From Candidatus Delongbacteria bacterium (lineage in GTDB: Bacteria > CAIWAD01): a stretch of DNA of 64,000 nucleotides. The notes under the pieces were generated by a model, which was not told the DNA's origin, made no database searches, and worked only from the letters and a program-made list of their open reading frames with translations. Location: contig JBAYTZ010000011.1 of assembly GCA_041675285.1 (NCBI GenBank), positions 59,470 to 123,469 of the forward strand, read 5' to 3'. The position numbers and the translations under genes are program-made. Positions 49,632-60,521 of this stretch are shown piece by piece; the first letter of the stretch is position 1; every line of letters starts with the position of its first letter.

Positions 49632-51727
49632 ACGCCGCCAGATCCACTCGCCGGCGATCAGCAGCAGGAGCCCGGCCAGCACCCAGCCTCGACCCGCCAG
49701 TTCCCACTGGCGGCCCACCCGCTCCAGCAGTGGGCGCCGCTCCAGGCTGTCCAGCGCCGAACCGTCCGCCAGACGCGCCCGGTCCGCGGGCGCGTCCAGA
49801 TCCAGCGCCGCCCCGCCCCCGGCCTGGGCCAGCTCGGTGAGCAGGCGCTGGTTGCGCGCTGCGTCCAGGGTCTCGGGGGAGCGCTCTTCCACCAGCACGC
49901 GGCCGGAGTCCGCCAGCTGCGGCCGGTCCCCCTGCCGGGCCGTGGCCCGCCAGCTCCAGGCGCCGGCCGGCAGCGCGGGCAGGCCGCCCGCATAGGTTCC
50001 CTGGCCCCGGGGCTCCAGCACCAGCCGGCGCGCCAGGCTGTCCGGCCCCTGCAGATCCAGTTCCAGCGTGGCCCCGTCGCGCGGCTCGCCCGTCTCCTCG
50101 CGCAGCCGCGCCTGGAAGTTCAGCGGGGCGCCCGCCGGCAGGCTCTCGCGGTCGGGGCGCACCTGCAGCAGGCCCTGGCCCGGCGCGGCCAGCAGCCAGT
50201 CCACCAGCCGGCCCGCCAGATCCCGCGCCCGGTGGTTCTCGCCCAGCGAGAGCTGGCTGCCCACGCCCCAGCGCCAGAGGCCCGTGAGCGGCAGCCAGAC
50301 CCGGCGCAGGCCGGCCTGCTCCTCCACCAGTAGCAGGGGCCGACCCGTCTCGCGGCCCTCAAGCAGCACGCGGGCTCCCGTCTGTCCGCCGCCACGGCGC
50401 GTGGCCTGCAGGGGCGGCAGTTCGCCCAGCAGCGCCTGCAACTCGTCCAACCGCTCCTCCGGCCCCAGCAGGGGGTGGACCTGCAGCGCGCGCACGCCCT
50501 CCTCCGGTCCCGGATCCGGCGGACCGAGCGCCCGCGCCAGGCCGGGCTGCAGGGCCTCCGGACTGCTGCCCGGGCCGTCCAGCCAGAGCACGGGCACCTG
50601 GCGGGCCCGGGCCGCCAGCGCGCGGCCCAGCTCGTCGGCGCCGCCCGCGGGCGGCCAGTGGACCAGCACCAGCAGGCGCGTCTGGGCCAGGGCGCGCAGC
50701 AGGGCGGCCCGGTCGGAGCCCGGTCGGGCGGGCATGGCGAAACTGAGCTCGATGTCCGCGCGGGCCTCCAGGGCCGTGCGCAGGAAGGCCAGATCCTGGG
50801 AGGGCCGGCCGGCCAGCAGCAGCACGGGCAGCCGGGCCTCTTCCACCCGCACCTGGAGGGCGCGGCGGTTGTTCTGGTCGCTGGCCTCGCCGCCGCCAAG
50901 CAGCAGGGCCTCCACCTGCAGCAGGCGGTTGCCCGCCTGGCGGGGCGTCCAGCCCAGTTCCACGCGCAGGGGCGCGCCCTCCGCCGGCAGCGTCACGCGC
51001 CGGCGCAGCTGCTCGCGGCCTTCCTCGCGCAACACCAGCTCGGCTGCGCGGCCGGCCAGACCCGCCGCGTCCAGCTCCACCTCCAGCGGCTGCTCGCGGC
51101 CCAGCCGCGCGTGGGCGTTGGCCTCCACGTGGCGCAGCACCAGATCCGCCCGAGGCGTGCGGCGGCCGGTCCCCGCGGTCCAGACCCGCGTCTCCAGCCG
51201 GCGGACCCGCTCCAGCGGCCAGGCGCCGCGCGTGGGGTTGCCGTCGCCCACCAACAGCAGTCCGGTCCAATGCCGGCCTTGCAGCGCGCGCTCCACGCCC
51301 TGCAGCGCGCCGTCCAGGTCCGTCTCCACCCCGTCGCCGGGCAGGACGGGTTCCTGGTCCCCGGCCAATTCACGCAGGCCGTCGTCGTAGGCGAAGACGC
51401 GCACGGCCATACCGTCCAGCGCGCCGCCCAGCCCGGGCAGCCAATCCCGATGGTCTAGCCGGCCCTGCAGGAAAGTCAGGCTGGCCGAGTTGTCCAGCAG
51501 CACGGCCAGCTCCGCCGGCCGGCGCTCCACCTGACTCCAGCGCAGGCGCGGACCGCAGAGCAGGACGAGCAGGGCCGTCCAGAGCGCCACGCGCAAGCCC
51601 GCCAGCCAGCGGGCCAGCCGGGGCGCGGGCTCGGGGCGCGTGCTGCGCAGGCTCCAGATGGTGAACCAGACGGCGGCCGGCCAGAGCAGCAGGGGCCACC
51701 AGCGGGCCAGATCCAGGGCGGGGTCGG

Positions 51728-51731
<4 letters not shown>
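49614..51731 (-). CDS. VWA-like membrane protein
   Basis: A 705-residue protein with two N-terminal helices (about 12-28, 45-62), a VWA-like domain (about 70-190, LAVLLDNSASLTFLQG, GVETDLDGALQGV), a large central part with a ThuA/glutamine amidotransferase-like segment (about 310-420), and a C-terminal helix (about 680-700). The metal-site motif DNSAS replaces the usual DxSxS by a close variant. Such proteins occur with MoxR ATPases in FCB bacteria, but none is here. It is coupled to tsaD by 4 bases, and its last codons are duplicated. Confidence 0.7.
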
Positions 51732-52758
<1,027 letters not shown>

Positions 52759-52762
<4 letters not shown>

Positions 52763-53760
52763 GGCGCGGGCGGCGGCGCGGCGCCTTCCAGGCTGTCGCG
52801 GCGCTGGGTTGCGGGGGCCTTCTGGGCGCGGCGGCCCACGATGCGGAAGAGCGGCGGTTCCGGGTTGGTCCAGCTGAAGCCCGGCGGCAGGATGATCCGG
52901 CAGGGCATCTGGGTCTGGCCGGGCCGCAGGCGCGCGCCCTCCAGCAGGGCCACGATGCGCTCCTTCTCCAGGCCGGCCAGCGCTTCTTCGCCGCCCACGA
53001 TGGTCAGGTCCAGACTGCGCGGCCGCACGGAGAGCGGCGCGGGCAGGTCCACCACGCGCAGCGGGATGCCCGAGTAGCGCCGTTCCGCCCGGCGCTGCAG
53101 CGTGGCGCTCAGCCGCACGTGGCCCACATCCAGCTGCACCGAGGGCGCGGGGGCCACCAGGGCCAGCTCCTCGGCCACGTCGCGCTTGCGGCCCTTGAGG
53201 TCCACGGGCTCGGTCTCGATGAAGCTCAGGGTGTCCAACACGCTGCGCGGACCGGTCAACTTGACCACGTCCGGCTCCAGGACAGGGTCGCCGGTCAGCA
53301 CGAAGCCCTCCGCCGGCTCCAGGCTGCCGGCCAGCCGCACAGGCAGGCGCCGGGTCTCCAGCCGGTCCACGTCCAGCCGCAGCAGGGCGGGGAAAACCGA
53401 GACCACGCTCAAGTCCACCGCGCCTTCCAGTTCCAGATGCTTGCCGGAGAGCGGAACGTTGTCGCCGCCGCGGCCGCCCTCCACCACGCAGCGCCCTGTG
53501 CCGAACAGGGCGAAGACCAGCAGGTTGCGCCCGCGGCCCTTGAGCAGCACCTGCACGTGGCTGGGCGGATTCTCCGCCAGGGTGCGGCCGGAGGGCAGCT
53601 CCAGCTGCACGTCCAGCGGCAGGGAGAACTCGATCTCCATCTCCTGGCTGGTGTGGACGAAAAACCAGCACACGCCCGCCAGCAGGAGCAGCACGAGCTT
53701 CACCTGCAGGTGGCTGGTCAGTCCGGCGAGGAGTTTGTTGAGTCGGCCCATCAGCTTCAT
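52759..53760 (-). CDS. YbbR-like domain protein
   Basis: A 333-residue protein with an N-terminal membrane helix (about 15-38, VKLVLLLLAGVCWFFVH) and several YbbR-type beta domains. In many bacteria YbbR (CdaR) sits next to the diadenylate cyclase CdaA and regulates it; no cdaA is in the window. Here it lies between tsaD and trkH. The start is uncertain; the ATG at 53760 is used because GGGAAG precedes it, with ATG 53751 as a shorter option. Confidence 0.75.
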
Positions 53761-53811
53761 CAGGCGCTTCCCGTTCGTGTGGCATGAAGTAAACAAACCG
53801 CGCCGGCCGGA

Positions 53812-55266
53812 TCAGCGGCGCCAGAAGTGGCGGCTGAACAGCACCAGGATGGTGAGGAACTCGAGCCGGCCCAGCAGCATGTCGGCGGTGAGCAGCAGGG
53901 TGCCCGCGTCGCTCAGGCAGCTGAAGTTGCCCGCCGGCCCCACGCGCCCCAGGCCCGGTCCGGCGTTGGAAAGGCAGGCCACCACGCCGGCCGCCGCCTC
54001 GTCGAAGGGGCTGCCCATCCAGCCCAGCAGCAGGCTGCTCACGCCCCACGTGGCGAAGTAGAAGGTCACGCAGGCCAGCACGTCCAGCATCAGGTCCGGG
54101 CTCACCGCCCGCCGATTGAAGCGGATGGGCGTGACCGCGCGGGGCTGGAAGGTCCGGCGCAGGGACTGGCGCAGCATGGCCAGGATCATCCCGAAGCGCA
54201 CGGTCTTGATGCCCCCCGCGGTGGAGCCGGCCATCCCGCCCACCACCATCAGGCCCACCAGGGACATCCGCGCGAAGCTGGGCCAGAGGTCGAAATTCTC
54301 CGTGGCGAAGCCCGTGCAGGTCATCAGCGAGCCCACCTGGAACGCCGATCCCAGCAGGGCGTGGCCCACGCTCCAACCCTGCTGCAGGACCAGCACCAGC
54401 GCGATGGCCAGGCTGAAGCCGAAGAACAGGGTCAGGTAGAGGCGCAGATCCGAGTCCCCCAGCACGCCGCGCCAGTCCCGGCGCCGCACCAGCAGGTGGT
54501 AGAGGGCGAAGTTGATCCCCGAGAGCACCATGAAGGCCGTGATCGTGATGTGGATGGCCGGGCTGGCGTACCAGGCGATGGACGTGTCCTTGGTGGAGAA
54601 GCCGCCGGTCGCGATGGTGCCGAAACTGTGGGCCCAGCTGTCGTAGAAGTCCATCCCGAAGGCCCAGAGCAGCAGGGCGCAGGCCACGGTGAGCAGGATG
54701 TAGATCAGGTAGAGGATGCGCGCCGTGTCCTTGAGGCGCGGCGTCAGCTTCTCCGCGATGGGCCCCGTGGCCTCGGCGCGGAACAGCGACAGCCCGCCGG
54801 CCCCCAGCATGGGCAGCAGGATCAGCGTGAACAGCACGATCCCCAGCCCGCCGATCCAGTGTGTGAAGCAGCGCCACATGCCCACGCCGTGGGTCAGGCC
54901 CTCCGGGTGGCCCAGGATGCTGGCCCCGGTGGTGGTGAAGCCGCTCATGGACTCGAACAGCGCGTCCACGAAATGGGGAATCTGGCCGGAGAGCAGGAAG
55001 GGCAGGGTGCCGAACAGCGCCATCAGCAGCCAGCTGAAGGCCACCACCACGAAGCTCTCGCGGCTGCTGAGCTCGCCGTGGCCCCGCCGCAGCGCCACCA
55101 GCACGGCCAGTCCCCCCGTCGCCGCCGTGAGCAGCGCGCTGCCCAGCAGGGCCGGACGGTCGCCCTCGCCGGGATAGGCCAGGCTGACCAGCAGGGGGAA
55201 GAGCATCAGGCCGCCCAGGCTGATCAGCACCCAGCCCAGCACGCGGCTGATCCGGAAGGGGTTCAT
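53812..55266 (-). CDS. trkH: Trk-type potassium uptake membrane subunit TrkH
   Basis: A 484-residue membrane protein with four repeated pore loops. Recognisable are DALFESMSGFTTTGASIL (selectivity loop 1), WAHSFGTIATGGFSTKDTSIAW, FQVGSLMTCTGFATENFDLWP and ACLSNAGPGLGRVGPAGNF, in the order of TrkH/KtrB proteins. Ten or so helices. It takes up K+ together with the cytoplasmic regulator TrkA, encoded 51 bases upstream in the same direction. Confidence 0.93.
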   Translation of the reverse strand: MNPFRISRVLGWVLISLGGLMLFPLLVSLAYPGEGDRPALLGSALLTAATGGLAVLVALRRGHGELSSRESFVVVAFSWLLMALFGTLPFLLSGQIPHFVDALFESMSGFTTTGASILGHPEGLTHGVGMWRCFTHWIGGLGIVLFTLILLPMLGAGGLSLFRAEATGPIAEKLTPRLKDTARILYLIYILLTVACALLLWAFGMDFYDSWAHSFGTIATGGFSTKDTSIAWYASPAIHITITAFMVLSGINFALYHLLVRRRDWRGVLGDSDLRLYLTLFFGFSLAIALVLVLQQGWSVGHALLGSAFQVGSLMTCTGFATENFDLWPSFARMSLVGLMVVGGMAGSTAGGIKTVRFGMILAMLRQSLRRTFQPRAVTPIRFNRRAVSPDLMLDVLACVTFYFATWGVSSLLLGWMGSPFDEAAAGVVACLSNAGPGLGRVGPAGNFSCLSDAGTLLLTADMLLGRLEFLTILVLFSRHFWRR

Positions 55267-55317
55267 GCGCGGGGACTCCCGTCCTCTCGGCCGGCCGGGG
55301 ATCCGCCGGCGGCGGGC

Positions 55318-56664
55318 TTAACCGAAGAAGGCTTCCAGCACATTCAACCGCTCCTCCAGGGTGACCACGATCACCTGATCGCCGCCCTCCAGCACGTCCT
55401 TGCCCTGGGGGACGAAGGCCGCGCCGCGGCGCTGCACGCCCGCCAGCAGGCAGTGCTCGGGGAAGCGCAGCTGGGCGACGGCCCGGCCCGCCAGGGGGCC
55501 GGCCGGATCGACGCGGAAGGTGGCCACCAGGGCGCCCGTGCCCGGCAGCGTCTGGCGCTGCTGCAGCTGGCCCACCCGGATGTAGCGCAGGATCTCCTGG
55601 GCGGCGATCAGCCGCTCGTTGATGCCCACGTCCAGGCCGATGGTCTTGACAATGGGCATGTAGTCCGCGCGCCGCACCAGCGTGATGGTCCGCTTCACGC
55701 CCAGGTGCTTGGCCACCAGGCAGGTGATGATGTTGTTCTCCTCGTCGCCCGTCAGGCTGAGCATCACGTCCATGTCGCCCAGGGCGTGCTGGGCCATGGT
55801 GTCGATCTCCTTGCCGTCGGCGGCGAAGATGTCGATGCGCGGCAGGCGCTCGGCCAGGTCGTAGTCGGAGATCCAGTTGTCCGTGCCCGTGGTGAACAGC
55901 TTGACGTTCATGCTGCCCAGTTTCTGGAGGTCCTCGGCCACGGCCACGGCGATGCGCGTCGAGCCCAGGATCATCACGTGGCGGCTGGCCACGTCGTGGA
56001 TCCCGGTCATGCGAAAGATCTCCACGGTGTCCCGGGCGCGCACGGCGAAGGTGGCCGTGTCCCCGGCCCGCAGCACGTCCTCGCCGCCGGGAATGGAGGT
56101 GACGCCGCCCGAAACCCGGGCCACGATGCGGAAGCTCACCCGGTCGAACTTCTGGGCCAGCTTGAGCAGGCTGCGCCCGTCCAGCGGTCCGCCGGCCTCC
56201 ACGGGCAGGGAGATCATCCGCACCTGGCCGCCCAGGAATTCGCTGTAGTCGCGGACGGAGGCGTGCAGCAGCAGGTCGAGGATCGCCTTGCCCGCCGCCT
56301 TCTCCGGGTTGACGGTCAGGGTGGCCTGGCCCAGGCGCTTGATCTCCTCGGCCAGCTCGTCGCTGCGGATCCGGGCGATGCGGTTGCTCACGCCCAGGCG
56401 CTCGGCGGCCATGCAGGCCAGCAGGTTGATCTCGTCGATGTTGGTGGCGGCCACCACGTAGTCGGCTCCGCGGGCGCCGGCCTTCTCCAGCGTGTGCTGC
56501 AGCGTGCCGCTGCCCTGCACCACGGCGATGTCCAGGCTGTCGGCGAGCTCCTGCAGGCGCTCGCCGTTCTGGTCCACCACGGTGATGTCCACCTGGGTTT
56601 CGCGGCTGAGCACGCGGGCCAGGAAGCCGCCCACATCCCCGGCGCCAACGATGATGATTCTCAT
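55318..56664 (-). CDS. trkA: Trk system regulatory subunit TrkA
   Basis: A 448-residue cytoplasmic protein with two Rossmann (TrkA-N) and two TrkA-C domains. The first NAD site is IIIVGAGDVGGFLARVLSRE (3-22) with Asp near 34 in VVDQNGERL. The second Rossmann domain begins HVMILGSTRIAVAVAEDL (about 233-250). RCK proteins bind ATP or NAD(H) and gate TrkH. The start at 56664 is preceded by an ATGA overlap with the Cys-rich gene. Confidence 0.93.
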   Translation of the reverse strand: MRIIIVGAGDVGGFLARVLSRETQVDITVVDQNGERLQELADSLDIAVVQGSGTLQHTLEKAGARGADYVVAATNIDEINLLACMAAERLGVSNRIARIRSDELAEEIKRLGQATLTVNPEKAAGKAILDLLLHASVRDYSEFLGGQVRMISLPVEAGGPLDGRSLLKLAQKFDRVSFRIVARVSGGVTSIPGGEDVLRAGDTATFAVRARDTVEIFRMTGIHDVASRHVMILGSTRIAVAVAEDLQKLGSMNVKLFTTGTDNWISDYDLAERLPRIDIFAADGKEIDTMAQHALGDMDVMLSLTGDEENNIITCLVAKHLGVKRTITLVRRADYMPIVKTIGLDVGINERLIAAQEILRYIRVGQLQQRQTLPGTGALVATFRVDPAGPLAGRAVAQLRFPEHCLLAGVQRRGAAFVPQGKDVLEGGDQVIVVTLEERLNVLEAFFG

Positions 56665-57224
56665 GCGGGGCCGTGGTTGACGCAGCAGGACCCGAGGCAG
56701 CCGGCCTCGCCCAGCAGGCCCGCCGCGCGCTCCGCGCAGCGGCCGCAGGAGTGGGTCGACGTTGAAGCGGGGGCGGCGGGTTCCTCCGCCGCCGCGGGGG
56801 CCGAATCCAGCAGGCGGGAGAGCAGACGCTCCCGGCCGCGTTCCTCGGCCTGGGCCAGGGCTTCCAGACAGGCCCGGGGCTCGGAACTCAGGCAGACCAG
56901 GTGTTCGCCGGCGCGCAGCACCACTCCGCCGCCCGGCAGGCTGCCGGGCTCCTCCGCCGAGGCGGCCAGGCGCACGCCGCCCGCGCCCAGCGCGTAGAGC
57001 AGGCGCACGGGACAGGCGGCCCGCTCGGGGGCGCGCTGCCGGCCGTGGCCCAGCAGACGGCGCAGGCTGGCGCGCAGGCCCTCCTCCAGCCGGTCCTCCT
57101 GGAAGGCCAGCAGGCCGCCGTCGTGCGTGCGCCAGAGCAGCCCGGCGCGCGCCGGCAGCACGGCCGCGCAGGCGGGGCCTTCCAGCAGGCGGCGGGCTTC
57201 TTCCCGGCAATGGGCGGCGGTCAT
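56661..57224 (-). CDS. small Cys-rich protein, function unknown
   Basis: A 187-residue protein without a recognisable family. The first 120 residues look globular and Arg/Leu/Gly-rich. A linker of Ala, Pro, Ser and Thr (about 140-158) leads to a C-terminal cluster CxxC...C...CC (SCGRCAERAAGLLGEAGCLGSCC, about residues 159-181) that could bind a metal or a cofactor. The start overlaps nothing upstream. The gene overlaps trkA (ATGA), so it is likely part of the potassium-uptake transcript. Confidence 0.6.
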   Translation of the reverse strand: MTAAHCREEARRLLEGPACAAVLPARAGLLWRTHDGGLLAFQEDRLEEGLRASLRRLLGHGRQRAPERAACPVRLLYALGAGGVRLAASAEEPGSLPGGGVVLRAGEHLVCLSSEPRACLEALAQAEERGRERLLSRLLDSAPAAAEEPAAPASTSTHSCGRCAERAAGLLGEAGCLGSCCVNHGPA

Positions 57225-57269
57225 CTCAACCTCTTCCGGTCGACTGGATTCGACGATCTGGCGAAACCT

Positions 57270-58538
57270 CTAGCCGATGCGCTCCAGGTCCCGCAGGTAG
57301 GGCTTCAGCGCCTCCGGGACGCGGATGCTTCCGTCGGGCTCCTGATAGGTCTCCAGCAGGGCCACGATCAGCCGGCTGGTAGCCAGGCCGCTGCCGTTCA
57401 GCGTGTGCAGGAACTGCGGCTTGCCGCCCTTGTCCTTGAAGCGCATGTTGCCGCGCCGGGCCTGGAAATCCGTGAACGTGCTGCAGCTGCTGCACTCCAG
57501 GTATTTGTTCTCCGCCGGGCTCCAGACCTCCAGGTCATAGGTGCGGGCGCTGGCGAAGGAGAGGTCCCCCGTGCAGAGGGCCAGCACGCGGTAGTGCAGG
57601 CCCAGCCGGCGCAGCACCTCCTCGGCGTGGCCGCGCAGACGCTTCAGCGCGGCGTCGCTCTCCTCCGGCCGCACGAACTGCACCAGCTCCACCTTGTTGA
57701 ACTGGTGCACGCGCAGGAAGCCGCGCACGTCGCGCCCGTAGCTGCCCGCCTCCCGGCGGAAACAGGCGCTGTAGCCCGCGTAGCGCACGGGCAGGTCCTC
57801 GCCGGCCAGCACCTCGTCCCGGTGCAGGTTGGTGATGGGCACCTCCGCCGTGGGGATGGCGAACAGGTCGTCCTTCACCGCGTGATACATGTCCTCTTCC
57901 ATCTTGGGCAGCTGGCCCGTGGCGGTCATGCTCTCGCGGTTGGCGAAGAAGGGCGGGAACACTTCGGTGTAGCCGTGCTCCAGGGTCTGCAGGTCCAGCA
58001 TGAAGTTGATGATCGCCCGCTCCAGCCGCGCGCCCAGGCCCTTGTAGACCGGGAAGCCGCTGCCGGCGATCTTGGCGCCGCGCGGGAAGTCCAGGATGTC
58101 CAGCGTCTCGCCCAGCTCCAGGTGGCTCTTGGGCGGATAGGCGAACTCCGGCTTGACGCCCCACTCGCCCACGACCACGTTTTCGCGCTCGTCGCGGCCC
58201 ACGGGAGTCTCCGGGTGCGGCAGGTTGGGCAGCCGCATCAGCAGGTGCTGCTGGCCCTCGTCCACTTCCTTCAGGTCGGCGTCGATGGCCTTGATCCGCT
58301 CGCCCACCGCGCGCATGGCCGCGATGCGCTCCGCGGCGTCCTGCCCCTGCTTCTGCAGGTCGGCGATGGCCCGGGACTCCGTGTTGCGCGTGGCCTTGAG
58401 CTGCTCGCTCTCGTGCAGCAGCTGCAGACGGCGGGCGTCCAAGGCGAGGATCTCGCCCAGATCGAGGGTGGGGTTCTTGGTCCGCAAAGCGGCCAGCACG
58501 GCTTCGGGGGCTTCGCGGATGCGGCGCAAATCCAGCAT
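57270..58538 (-). CDS. serS: seryl-tRNA synthetase
   Basis: A 422-residue class II synthetase charging tRNA(Ser). An N-terminal coiled-coil arm (about 25-105) is followed by the catalytic domain: motif 2 region (YSACFRREAGSYGRDVRGFLRVHQF) and motif 3 region (LNGSGLATSRLIVALLE). TAEVPITNLHRDE is the Ser-binding loop. The ATG at 58538 has GAGG upstream. Length and motifs are ordinary. Confidence 0.96.
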   Translation of the reverse strand: MLDLRRIREAPEAVLAALRTKNPTLDLGEILALDARRLQLLHESEQLKATRNTESRAIADLQKQGQDAAERIAAMRAVGERIKAIDADLKEVDEGQQHLLMRLPNLPHPETPVGRDERENVVVGEWGVKPEFAYPPKSHLELGETLDILDFPRGAKIAGSGFPVYKGLGARLERAIINFMLDLQTLEHGYTEVFPPFFANRESMTATGQLPKMEEDMYHAVKDDLFAIPTAEVPITNLHRDEVLAGEDLPVRYAGYSACFRREAGSYGRDVRGFLRVHQFNKVELVQFVRPEESDAALKRLRGHAEEVLRRLGLHYRVLALCTGDLSFASARTYDLEVWSPAENKYLECSSCSTFTDFQARRGNMRFKDKGGKPQFLHTLNGSGLATSRLIVALLETYQEPDGSIRVPEALKPYLRDLERIG

Positions 58539-58651
58539 GGGGGCGTCCTCGGGCAAAGCGACGGCCGGAAGCGGACCATCCGCCCCGGCCGTGGCATGTC
58601 GTCTGAACTGAAGGTCGAAACTCAGTCGGGCAGTTCCAAGCCGGCGAAGGC

Positions 58652-60295
58652 TCAGGCGCCCAGCTCGAACTGGTCCACCAGCGTGCGCAGCTGCTGGACC
58701 TGGCTGAACAGCACGTCCGCCGCGCTGGCGCTCTCCTCGGCCGTGGCCGCCGTGTTCTGGGTCACCTGGTCGATCTGTCCCAGCGCCTCGGTGATCTGCT
58801 GCACGCCGCCGGCCTGGTCCTGGCTGGCCCGGCTGATGTCCGCGGCCAGCGTGCTCATCCGGGCCACGCCCTCCACGATGTGCTGCAGAGCCTCCGCCGT
58901 CTCCCGGGCGATGGAGCTGCCGCGCTCCACGCGCTCGATGGAGCCGGAGATCAGCTCGCCCGTCTCCGCCGCGGCCTTGGCGCTGCGCTGGGCCAGGCTG
59001 CGCACCTCCTCGGCCACCACGGCGAAGCCGCGTCCGTGGGCGCCCGCCCGGGCCGCCTCCACCGCGGCGTTCAGGCTGAGCAGGTTGGTCTGGAAGGCGA
59101 TCTCGTCGATGGCCTTGATGATCTTCGAGATCTGTCGGGCGCTCTCGTTGATCTCCTGCATGGATTCCAGCATGCGGCCCATCTGCTGGTCGCCGCGCTT
59201 GGCGTGGTCCTGCACTTCGTTGGAGAGCTTGGTGGCCAGGCCGGCGTCCGCCGCGTTGCGCTGGGTCTGGGAGGCCATGTCCGAGAGCGAGCTGTGGATC
59301 TCCTCCAGGGCCGCGGCCTGCTGGGTGGCGTCCTCGGACAGGCTGCGGCTGAAGCCCGAGACCTGCTCGGCCCCGCTGCCCACCTGGTCCACGGTGTCGG
59401 CCACCTGGCCCAGGGCCTCGTCCAGGTTGCCCACGGCCATGTTGAAGGCCTGCTTGATCAGGTTGTGGTCGCCCTTGTACTCGGCCAGCACGCGGGCACC
59501 CAGATCCCGCCGGGCCACCCGGTCCAGGGCCTTGGCCGTGTCGGAGATGGGCGCCACCAGGGCGTCCAGCATCTCGTTGACCGCCGTGACGAACTCGCGC
59601 ACGTCGCCCTGGTAAGCGCTCGGATCCACCCGGTGGTCGAGCTTGCCGTCCTTGGCGGACTGCACCAGATCGCGGATCAGGCCCTTCATGGTCTCTGACT
59701 GCTGGCGCTTCAGGGCCTCGATGGTGCCCGCGCGACTGTCGGTCATGGCCTTGGAGACCAGCGCGATATCCACCTGGATGATCCGCGAGAGCGCCTCCTC
59801 GAAGCGGGCCAGCTCCTCCGGCAGGGCGCCGGCCAGGTTGACCACCTTGAGCATGTGGCGCTTGACCAATTCGTACATGCCCACGTACCAATTGGCGTCC
59901 AGGTCGATGCGGTCGTGGGCCTGGCCCACGCGCTCCCGGTAGCTCAGGTATTCGTCGTCGATGCGCCCCTCGAACAGGCTGAGCAGGTAGCGGGTCAGCA
60001 TGGGCCGCTGGCGCTCCACCGTGGTGTGCCTGTCCAGGATGCTGCGCGGGCCGCTGTGGCGCTTGATGTGGTCGTAGAACTGGTCCACCAGGTCGTCCAT
60101 GGAGCCCTGGCACTCATGCTTCCACGCGGCGATGACGCCCAGGTCGTCCACGCTCAGACCCTGGTAGCGCATGCGCTCCAGGTCCTCCGGGCGGCTGAGG
60201 CGGAACTCGCCGGGCTGCACGGCGCGCGGCGGGCGCTTGGGCTCCAGGGGCACCACCAGGGCTTCGGCCACGCTGGATTTTCTCCACAGACTCAT
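58652..60295 (-). CDS. globin-coupled methyl-accepting chemoreceptor (soluble)
   Basis: A 547-residue cytoplasmic receptor with no membrane segment. The N-terminal protoglobin/HemAT-like sensor (about 30-195) carries the likely proximal haem ligand His127 in the family motif (ERVGQAHDRIDLDANWYVGMYELVKRHM). A HAMP-like linker (about 205-290) and a standard methyl-accepting signalling domain follow. The hairpin tip is EIAFQTNLLSLNAAVEAARAGAHGRGFAVVAEEVRSLAQRSA. Such receptors sense oxygen or other gases for aerotaxis. GGAGGAAGC precedes the ATG. No other che genes are in the window. Confidence 0.92.
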   Translation of the reverse strand: MSLWRKSSVAEALVVPLEPKRPPRAVQPGEFRLSRPEDLERMRYQGLSVDDLGVIAAWKHECQGSMDDLVDQFYDHIKRHSGPRSILDRHTTVERQRPMLTRYLLSLFEGRIDDEYLSYRERVGQAHDRIDLDANWYVGMYELVKRHMLKVVNLAGALPEELARFEEALSRIIQVDIALVSKAMTDSRAGTIEALKRQQSETMKGLIRDLVQSAKDGKLDHRVDPSAYQGDVREFVTAVNEMLDALVAPISDTAKALDRVARRDLGARVLAEYKGDHNLIKQAFNMAVGNLDEALGQVADTVDQVGSGAEQVSGFSRSLSEDATQQAAALEEIHSSLSDMASQTQRNAADAGLATKLSNEVQDHAKRGDQQMGRMLESMQEINESARQISKIIKAIDEIAFQTNLLSLNAAVEAARAGAHGRGFAVVAEEVRSLAQRSAKAAAETGELISGSIERVERGSSIARETAEALQHIVEGVARMSTLAADISRASQDQAGGVQQITEALGQIDQVTQNTAATAEESASAADVLFSQVQQLRTLVDQFELGA

Positions 60296-60434
60296 GCTTC
60301 CTCCTCCGGCCTGCGCACAGGGTCTCGCCGCCGGGCCTCCGCCCGGTTCTCCGTCCTGTTATCGGACCTGCGGGGTGGGGAATTCAGCGGGGCCCGGCGC
60401 GCATCCCGCCCGCCTGTTCCCACCGGGCGGTGAG

Positions 60435-60471
60435 CAAGAAAACAGCCCCGGCGCGCGGGGCGGCGGGGCTG
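60435..60471 (-). terminator. terminator after pfkA
   Basis: On the minus strand AGCCCCGCC pairs with GGCGGGGCT-like sequence, CGGGGCT, and is followed by GTTTTCTT. It lies about 50 bases past the pfkA stop and between it and the receptor gene. Confidence 0.78.
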
Positions 60472-60521
60472 GAGAATGCGCGGCGGTCCCGGGGAGCGGC
60501 TCCGGGCGATCGATGGACAAA

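Noticed and set aside
57270..60113. A 947-residue serS fusion
   Set aside because: The extra N-terminal part is the wrong frame of the chemoreceptor gene.
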